Positions 33,418 to 39,008 of a DNA stretch of 39,008 nt are shown in pieces. The notes under the pieces were generated by a model. It searched no databases. It was not told the DNA's origin and worked only from the letters and a program-made list of their open reading frames with translations. The position numbers and the translations under genes were made by a program. How positions within the stretch are numbered: the first letter of the stretch is position 1; the number at the start of each line of letters is the position of its first letter. The stretch comes from Dehalococcoidia bacterium. GTDB lineage: Bacteria > Chloroflexota > Dehalococcoidia > Tepidiformales > Tepidiformaceae. The stretch is taken from the NCBI GenBank assembly GCA_020847765.1, contig JADLBJ010000177.1:1-39008 (forward strand), read 5' to 3'.

Positions 33418-35040
33418 GTGAACGCCGGCTTCGTGAACTTCGTGCTCCACACCCACCTGCCCTACTGCCGCCTGGCGGGGCGCTGGCCGCATGGCGAGGA
33501 ATGGTTCCACGAGGCGATGCTGGAGTGCTATCTGCCGCTCGTGCGCGCCTTCCGCCGCCTGAGCGAGGAGGTCGACGGCTCGCTCGGCGTCACAATCAAT
33601 GTGACACCGATCCTCGCCGAGCAGATCCGCGACCCGGTCATGGTCGAGCACTTCCGCGCCTACCTGGCGGACAGGATAGCGCGGGCGGAAGAGGACACTG
33701 TGCGCTACGCCCACGGACCGGGACTGCGGGGGACGACGGCGGAGTTTCACCGCCGCCGGTACGAAGCGACGCGCGCCTTCTTCGAGGACGAACTGGGCGG
33801 CGAGCTCCTGGGCGCTCTGCGCGAGCTGGAGGCGGACGGCAGGATCGAGATCGCCACCTGCGCGGCAACGCACGGCTACCTGCCCCTCCTGGACGGTGAG
33901 GCGGCAGTGCGTTTCCAGGTGCAGACGGGGGTCGCCTCCCACGTCCGCAACTTCGGGCGGCAGCCGCGCTCCTTCTGGCTGCCGGAGTGCGCCTACGAGC
34001 CCGGGCTCGAGCGCTTCCTCGAGGAGGCGGGCATCAGGGTCTTCTTCGTCGAGACGCACCTCGTCGAAGGAGGACGGGCGCGCGGCAAGACGCTCGGCGG
34101 TGTGCTCGGCCCCTACCCGGAGACGCGCCGCCCGGTGCCGCATCCGGTCGAGCTGCCGCGGCGGGCGGGCACGACCTTCCGCGCCTACCACGTCGGCCGC
34201 TCGGACGTCTCCGTGCTCGCCCGCAACGAGCGGAGCGGGATGCAGGTCTGGTCGGCGGCCCACGGCTACCCGGGCGACCCGGCCTACCGCGAGTTCCACA
34301 AGAAGGACGACACGACCGGGCTGCACTACTGGCGGGTGAGCGGCGACGGCGTCGATCTGGGGGCGAAAGCCGAGTATGACCCGGAGTTCGCGACGATGCT
34401 GGCGCAGCAGCACGCCGCCCACTTCCGGAGCGTGCTGCAGGGCGAGCTCGACGCCTTCCGCGCCGGGTCCGGCGAGAGCGGCATCGTCATGGCTTCCTAC
34501 GACACGGAGCTCTTCGGTCATTGGTGGCTGGAAGGGGTCGGCTGGCTGGAGGAAGTGATTCGTGGCCTCGCCAGGGACCCTGAGGTCACGCTGGTGACCG
34601 CCGGCGACTACGTCAGCACTCATCCCCCGCACGAAACGATCGACCTGCCCGAGGGATCCTGGGGAAACGGCGGCGACCATCGCACCTGGCGGAACCCCGA
34701 GACGGAGTGGACGTGGCCGGAGATCCGGCGACGGCAGGAGCGTGCGGTGCCGCTGCTCCAGGGCGACAGCGACGCCGCGCGCCAGCTCGGCCGCGAGCTC
34801 CTGCTCCTCCAGTCGTCGGACTGGCAGTTTCTAATGACGACAGGCCAGGCGCACGACTACGCCGTCCGCCGCTTCCATAGCCACTGCAGCCGCTTCGACC
34901 GCATCGCCGAGGCGATGGAGCGAGACAGAAACGCGCACGGCCCCTGGCTCGTCGAGCTCGAGTGGCTGGACAACCCGTTCCCGGCCATCGTTCCGGACCG
35001 GTACACGACCGCGCCGCACAGGCTGGCGACGCCGGCATGA
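33418..35040 (+). CDS. 1,4-alpha-glucan branching enzyme, GH57 (DUF1957) type
   Basis: Forms alpha-1,6 branches in glycogen. The 540-residue protein starts FVNFVLHTHLPYCRLAGRWPHGEEW, the GH57 branching-enzyme signature, and has the nucleophile Glu in FWLPECAYEPG (about residue 188) and the acid/base Asp in ASYDTELFGHWWLEG (about 361), as in TK1436-type enzymes, plus the C-terminal DUF1957 helical region with SSDWQFLMTTGQAHDYAVRRFHSH. The GTG at 33418 has GGGAGG 5 nt upstream. It follows glgP by 16 nt. It stands in for the GH13 GlgB, of which there is none in the window. Confidence 0.93.
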   Translation: MNAGFVNFVLHTHLPYCRLAGRWPHGEEWFHEAMLECYLPLVRAFRRLSEEVDGSLGVTINVTPILAEQIRDPVMVEHFRAYLADRIARAEEDTVRYAHGPGLRGTTAEFHRRRYEATRAFFEDELGGELLGALRELEADGRIEIATCAATHGYLPLLDGEAAVRFQVQTGVASHVRNFGRQPRSFWLPECAYEPGLERFLEEAGIRVFFVETHLVEGGRARGKTLGGVLGPYPETRRPVPHPVELPRRAGTTFRAYHVGRSDVSVLARNERSGMQVWSAAHGYPGDPAYREFHKKDDTTGLHYWRVSGDGVDLGAKAEYDPEFATMLAQQHAAHFRSVLQGELDAFRAGSGESGIVMASYDTELFGHWWLEGVGWLEEVIRGLARDPEVTLVTAGDYVSTHPPHETIDLPEGSWGNGGDHRTWRNPETEWTWPEIRRRQERAVPLLQGDSDAARQLGRELLLLQSSDWQFLMTTGQAHDYAVRRFHSHCSRFDRIAEAMERDRNAHGPWLVELEWLDNPFPAIVPDRYTTAPHRLATPA

Positions 35041-35071
35041 CCGGCGTGGGTGGCGACGGGGGGAAGGGGGC

Positions 35072-36319
35072 GTGACAGCCTGGGCGCAGCTGCTCCATTT
35101 CTATCAGCCGCCCACGCAGACCCACGACGTCCTGACCCGCGTGGCCAACGAGTCGTACCGCCCGCTGCTCCAGGTCCTGCGCGAGCACCCGGGGGCGCGA
35201 CTGGCGATCAACGTCAACGCGGTGCTGACAGAGATGCTGGCAGACCACGGCCTCGGCGACGTCGTTGACGGCCTGCGCGAGCTCGGGGAGCGCGGGCAGG
35301 CGGAGTACGTGGGGAGCGGTCGCTACCACCCTATCCTGCCTCTCATCCCGGCAGCCGAACGCGCACGATCGCTGGCGGAGAACGGGCGGGTCAACCGCAG
35401 ACTGCTGGGGGAGAGCTACTCGCCGGCGGGGTTCTTCCCGCCCGAGATGTGCTGGAGCGGCGCGATCGCGGCGGAGATTGCGGCGGCGGGGCATGAGTGG
35501 GTGGTGCTCAGCGGCGTCGCCTGTCCGACCGAATGGCCAACCGACCTCGTCTACCGGACCCCGGCGAACGGCCGTAGCCTGCGCGTTCTCTTTCGCGACG
35601 ACGTGCGCAGCAACCGCATCTCCTTTCGTGAGACGAGCCCCGAGCAGTTCCTGGCCGACCTGGCCCGCGTCGGCGGGGGACGGCGGGCCTATGTCGTGAC
35701 GGCGATGGACGCCGAGACGTATGGCCACCATATTCGTGGCTGGGAACGGGAATTTCTCGCCGCCACCTACGCCGCCGTGGAGGCGCAGGCTGGAGGACGG
35801 GTCGAGCGGGGCACGAGTCGTGTGCGCATGGTCACGCCGAGCGAGGTGGTTCAGGATTTCCCCGCGGGGCCATTGGTGGAACCGTTTCCTTCGTCCTGGA
35901 GCACGAGCCGCGACGACATCGCGGCGCTGAACCCCTATCCGCTCTGGCAGGCGCCGGGGAACCGCGTGCACGCCCTGCAATGGGAATACGTGCACCATTG
36001 TCTGGATCTGCTGACGGCCGGCCAGCGCTACGCGGAGAGCGACGAAGCGCGAAAGCACGCCGCGATGGCGGGCGACTTACTCCAGCCGGCGCTTCACAGC
36101 TGCCAGTTCTGGTGGGCGAGCCGTCGGCCGATGTGGGACGCGACGATGGTTCACCGCGGCTTTCAGCTCCTCAACGGCGTGCTGCTGAACGCCATGCGCG
36201 CGGTACACCTGGGAACGGCCTCGGCGCGGATGAAACAGGAGCTCAGCTGGCGCTTCGCGGCAGCGAACGAGCTGCGCACCCAGCTCGAACGCCACCTTTT
36301 CCTGGACGTACCTCTGTGA
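35072..36319 (+). CDS. GH57 family glycoside hydrolase (alpha-amylase-like)
   Basis: A 415-residue GH57 protein, distinct from its neighbour. It opens WAQLLHFYQPPTQTHDVL, the GH57 N-terminal strand, and shows the catalytic pair as Glu in FFPPEMCWSG (about 124) and Asp in VTAMDAETYGHHIRGWERE (about 212). A helical region (CQFWWASRRPMWDATMVHRG) follows. It may act as an alpha-amylase, 4-alpha-glucanotransferase or amylopullulanase; short size and context favour trimming or rearranging maltodextrin. The GTG start lies 31 nt after the branching-enzyme stop, with a purine-rich GGGGAAGGGGG upstream. The stop overlaps glgA (GTGA). Confidence 0.85.
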   Translation: MTAWAQLLHFYQPPTQTHDVLTRVANESYRPLLQVLREHPGARLAINVNAVLTEMLADHGLGDVVDGLRELGERGQAEYVGSGRYHPILPLIPAAERARSLAENGRVNRRLLGESYSPAGFFPPEMCWSGAIAAEIAAAGHEWVVLSGVACPTEWPTDLVYRTPANGRSLRVLFRDDVRSNRISFRETSPEQFLADLARVGGGRRAYVVTAMDAETYGHHIRGWEREFLAATYAAVEAQAGGRVERGTSRVRMVTPSEVVQDFPAGPLVEPFPSSWSTSRDDIAALNPYPLWQAPGNRVHALQWEYVHHCLDLLTAGQRYAESDEARKHAAMAGDLLQPALHSCQFWWASRRPMWDATMVHRGFQLLNGVLLNAMRAVHLGTASARMKQELSWRFAAANELRTQLERHLFLDVPL

Positions 36320-37695
36320 AGGTCCTGTTCGCGGCTGCCGAGGTGGACCCGTTCGCCAAAGTGGGGGGACTGGCCGACGTGGCCCGCTCGCTGCCCGCAC
36401 GGCTGAAAGAGATTGGGCAGGACGTGCGTGTCGTCACCCCCTGCCATGGGAGCTCGCTCGCCGCCTTCCGTGAGGCGAAGGCGCACCGCGAGTACGCCGT
36501 GCCGCTACCCGGGGGAGACCGTCGAGCGGAGGTTGCGACCGTCGAAGGCGAGGGCGGCGTACCCGTCGATCTCGTCCTGGACGAGCGCTATTTCGGGCGG
36601 GAGCGCGTGTACGGAGAGGCCGACGACCTGCTGCGCTACCAGTTCTTCTGCCGCGTCGTCATCCAGATGCTGACGCGCGACGCATGGATCCCGGATGTGG
36701 TGCACCTGAACGACTGGCACACGGCGCCGCTGGCGTTCGCCCTCCGCAACCTCGCCTGGGGCCACCCGGTGCTGCGGGGCGTCGCCTCGATCTTCACGAT
36801 CCACAACCTGCGCTACCGCGGCCCCGACGAGTTGAACGATTACCTCTCGCAGGCGATCTACTACAGCGACCGGATTACAACGGTCAGCCCGAGCTATGCG
36901 CGCGAGATCCTGACGAAGGAGTTCGGCGAAGGGCTCGACCCGCTCCTCCGCCTGCGTGAAGACAGCCTTAGCGGGATCTTGAACGGGCTGAACTACGACG
37001 TCTACAACCCACGTACCGATCCGAGCGTGGCCCATCAGTACGACCTGAGCTGTCTGGAGGAGCGCACGGCCAACCGGGAGGCGTTGCGCCAGGAGCTCGG
37101 CCTGCCCGCCCGCCGGGGCCCCCTGGCGGCGATGGTGACGCGACTGACCGAGCAGAAGGGCGTCGACATCGCCCTGCAGGCGGTACCCGAGCTACTGGCG
37201 GCCGACGCCCAGCTCGTCGTACTCGGTGACGGGGACGCCTGGCTGCAAGCAGAGCTGGGACGGCTGCAGGACGCCTTCCCGGACTCCGTGCGGCTGGCGG
37301 CGCGCTTTGACGAGCCCCTCGCCCGGCGCTTTTACGCGGGGGCCGACATCTTCCTGATGCCCTCCCGCTACGAGCCATGCGGCCTCGGACAGATCATCGC
37401 CATGCGCTACGGCAGCGTTCCAGTCGGGCGCCGCACGGGCGGGCTCGGCGACACCATCGTCGACGTCGACGAGCACCCGGAAGCAGCCACAGGGTTTCTG
37501 TTCGAGGAGTTCAGCAGCTTCGCCCTCGCCGGCACGTTCGACCGCGCGGTGCGCACGTTCCGCGACCAGAAGACGTGGACGCACCTGCAGGCGAACGGCA
37601 TGAGCCGGGACTACTCCTGGCGCGCGTCCGCCATTCGTTATGTCGAAACGTATGTCGAGGCCCTGCGCGCCCGCGGCATCGTTCCGCTCGAATGA
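36316..37695 (+). CDS. glgA: Glycogen synthase (GT5)
   Basis: Extends alpha-1,4-glucan using ADP-glucose. The 459-residue GT-B enzyme has KVLFAAAEVDPFAKVGGLADVARSLP with the donor-loop K-x-G-G-L (Lys15), VVHLNDWHTAPLAF, FTIHNLRYRG, TVSPSYAREI, GILNGLNYDVYNP and the C-terminal SRYEPCGLGQIIAMRYGSVPVGRRTGGLGDTI. The GTG at 36316 overlaps the GH57 stop (GTGA); the track start at 35980 lies within GH57. Synthesis and degradation enzymes thus share one operon, implying post-translational or substrate-level control. No glgC lies in the window, so the ADP-glucose source is elsewhere. Confidence 0.95.
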   Translation: MKVLFAAAEVDPFAKVGGLADVARSLPARLKEIGQDVRVVTPCHGSSLAAFREAKAHREYAVPLPGGDRRAEVATVEGEGGVPVDLVLDERYFGRERVYGEADDLLRYQFFCRVVIQMLTRDAWIPDVVHLNDWHTAPLAFALRNLAWGHPVLRGVASIFTIHNLRYRGPDELNDYLSQAIYYSDRITTVSPSYAREILTKEFGEGLDPLLRLREDSLSGILNGLNYDVYNPRTDPSVAHQYDLSCLEERTANREALRQELGLPARRGPLAAMVTRLTEQKGVDIALQAVPELLAADAQLVVLGDGDAWLQAELGRLQDAFPDSVRLAARFDEPLARRFYAGADIFLMPSRYEPCGLGQIIAMRYGSVPVGRRTGGLGDTIVDVDEHPEAATGFLFEEFSSFALAGTFDRAVRTFRDQKTWTHLQANGMSRDYSWRASAIRYVETYVEALRARGIVPLE

Positions 37696-37712
37696 GGGCC
37701 GGGGAGGAACGC

Positions 37713-39008
37713 GTGGCCATTGAGGTCGTCGGGCTGGGCCCGGGCGGGCCGCAGTTGCTGACCGAAAAGACCCGGGCCCTGCTCGCTTCCGAGCGGCCGG
37801 TACTCCTGCGCACACGCCACCATCCGACGGTGGCGGCCCTCGACCCGGAGCACCGCTGGGCGGACTGCGACGACCTCTACGAATCCGGGATGGCGTTCGC
37901 GGAGCTGTACGCAGCCATCGCTGCGCGGGTGCTGGCTCGCGGCCGGAGCGGTGCTCTGGTCTATGCGGTCCCCGGGCACCCGCTGGTGGCGGAGGAGAGC
38001 GTCGCCATGCTGCTGCGACAGGCACAAGTGGCGGGAGTCGCGCTGCGCCTGCACCCGGCGGTGAGCTTCGCCGACGCGGCGGCGGTGGCCCTGGGCCGCG
38101 ACCTGAGTGGGACGCAGCTGTGCGACGCCCTGGCGCTGCGCATCGACGCTCAGCGGCCGGCGCTGATCAGCCAGGTGTTCGACCGGGACACGGCCACGGG
38201 GCTGAAGCTCGCGCTTCTGGAGGTCTACCCGCCGGAGCATGAGGTGACGCTGCTGCACGCGGTCGGCAGCGCCGAGGAAGAGGCGCGCCGCCTGCCGCTC
38301 GCGGAGCTCGATCATGGGGCGACGGGCTACCTCGACGCCCTCTTCGTGCCACCGCTGGCGCCCGAGGCGGACGTTCGCCGTTTCGACGGGCTCTGGGCGA
38401 TCGTCGAGCGTCTGCATGCGCCAGAGGGATGCCCGTGGGACCGGGAGCAGACGCACGCCTCGCTGCGCCCACATCTCCTCGAGGAGAGCTACGAAGCGCT
38501 GGAGGCTATCGACAGCGGCGATCCCGCGCGCCTGGCCGAAGAGCTGGGCGACGTGCTCCTGCAGGTGCTCATGCACGCGGCCGTCGCCCAGCGAGAGGGC
38601 ACCTTCGGGCTGGCGGACGTTGTGGAGCAGATCGCGCGGAAGCTCGTGAGGCGGCATCCCCACGTATTCGGCGAGACGGAAGCGCGCAACGCCGAGGAGG
38701 TCTACCGCAACTGGGAGGCGCTCAAGCAGGCGGAAAAGCCGCGCTCGTCAGTCCTGGAAGGGGTTCCGGCGAGCCTGCCGGCGCTCGCCGCCTCGCAGTC
38801 GATCCAGGGCCGGGCGCGCCGGGTCGGGTTCGACTGGCCCGACGTCGAGGGGCCGCTGGAGAAGCTGCGCGAAGAGGTGGAGGAGTTCGCGCGGGCCGAC
38901 GGGGCAGAGGCGCGGGAGGACGAGTTCGGCGACATCCTCTTCGTGCTGGCGAACGTCGCTCAGCGGCTGGGAGTGGACGCGGAGCAGGCATTGCGGCGCG
39001 CCAACGAA
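37713..39008 (+). CDS. YabN-type fusion: tetrapyrrole methylase-like domain plus MazG pyrophosphohydrolase, cut at window end
   Basis: A two-domain protein absent from the ORF track because it runs off the end (432 codons present). The N-terminal part (IEVVGLGPGGPQLLTEKTRALL, AVPGHPLVAEESVAMLL) is a SAM-dependent tetrapyrrole methylase-like domain. The C-terminal part is MazG (LHAPEGCPWDREQTHASLRPHLLEESYEALEAI, EELGDVLLQVLMHAA, LVRRHPHVFG, and a second EEVEEFAR/EDEFGDILF repeat), which hydrolyses NTPs to NMPs for nucleotide-pool cleaning. The GTG at 37713 is chosen because GGGGAGG lies 5 nt upstream; ATG 37692 overlapping the glgA stop is the alternative. Like B. subtilis YabN, though here beside glycogen genes. 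Confidence 0.9.
   Translation, partial: MAIEVVGLGPGGPQLLTEKTRALLASERPVLLRTRHHPTVAALDPEHRWADCDDLYESGMAFAELYAAIAARVLARGRSGALVYAVPGHPLVAEESVAMLLRQAQVAGVALRLHPAVSFADAAAVALGRDLSGTQLCDALALRIDAQRPALISQVFDRDTATGLKLALLEVYPPEHEVTLLHAVGSAEEEARRLPLAELDHGATGYLDALFVPPLAPEADVRRFDGLWAIVERLHAPEGCPWDREQTHASLRPHLLEESYEALEAIDSGDPARLAEELGDVLLQVLMHAAVAQREGTFGLADVVEQIARKLVRRHPHVFGETEARNAEEVYRNWEALKQAEKPRSSVLEGVPASLPALAASQSIQGRARRVGFDWPDVEGPLEKLREEVEEFARADGAEAREDEFGDILFVLANVAQRLGVDAEQALRRANE

Noticed and set aside
31554-33452. 632-aa minus-strand ORF over glgP
   Set aside because: Shadow of glgP; no recognisable motif and crosses its stop codon region.
33418-35040. Calling it an ordinary GH57 alpha-amylase
   Set aside because: The HTHLPYCR opening, WLPECAYEP and C-terminal DUF1957 region match GH57 branching enzymes instead.
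34613-36058. 481-aa minus-strand ORF across the two GH57 genes
   Set aside because: Covers the ends of two real plus-strand genes and their junction; no domain.

Overview
The window is GC-rich, gene-dense bacterial chromosome with no rRNA, tRNA, CRISPR array, insertion sequence or integrase that I can see. Genes sit in tight operons with ATGA or GTGA stop/start overlaps. The gene set suggests a free-living Chloroflexota bacterium, possibly related to Dehalococcoidia or Thermomicrobia. This rests on a GH57-type glycogen branching enzyme, TreY/TreZ, a YabN-MazG fusion, an archaeal-type cofactor-independent phosphoglycerate mutase, an F420-type LLM oxidoreductase and several CaiB/BaiF paralogues. 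The taxonomic guess is inference; the gene calls mostly are not.

Layout. (1) 1-915, minus: 5' part of a family-9 glycosyltransferase, followed by a largely empty 354-bp stretch. (2) 1270-8420: a possible 61-codon remnant ORF, then treY and treZ (plus), facing glgX/treX (minus). Together these three form the route from glycogen or maltodextrin to trehalose. (3) 8421-10255: a small UspA-like protein and an MFS exporter. (4) 10464-13570: a first pair of CaiB/BaiF class III CoA-transferase genes and a VOC protein. (5) 13660-18755, minus: operon rpiB-pgk-(membrane protein)-apgM-tpiA-miaA, that is central sugar-phosphate metabolism plus tRNA modification. (6) 18944-28457: an acyl-CoA catabolic region. 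The plus strand has a DUF35 zinc-ribbon/OB protein, an Ltp2-like thiolase-fold protein, a second CaiB/BaiF pair and a LysR regulator. The minus strand has an NTF2-like protein, SDR, molybdenum hydroxylase large subunit and LLM oxidoreductase. (7) 28598-30708, minus: HAD phosphatase and argH. (8) 30846-39008, plus: glgP, GH57 branching enzyme, second GH57 enzyme, glgA and yabN/mazG (cut by the window end).

How they fit together. Regions 2 and 8 give nearly complete alpha-glucan storage: synthesis by GlgA, branching by GH57, breakdown by GlgP and GlgX, and conversion to trehalose by TreY and TreZ. No glgC (ADP-glucose supply) or GH13 glgB is present here. Region 5 handles the triose and pentose phosphates. 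Regions 4 and 6 look like one dispersed capacity to activate and degrade an unidentified organic acid through CoA thioesters.

Main points for a second look: each CaiB/BaiF pair has one member with the catalytic-Asp position filled by Asp and one where it is lost (Cys or Asn), in opposite gene order; the Ltp2-like protein appears to keep one catalytic Tyr and replace the other by Arg; glgX has a perfect AGGAGG placed before an ATC codon rather than before its only in-frame canonical start; glgP and the MFS gene look leaderless.
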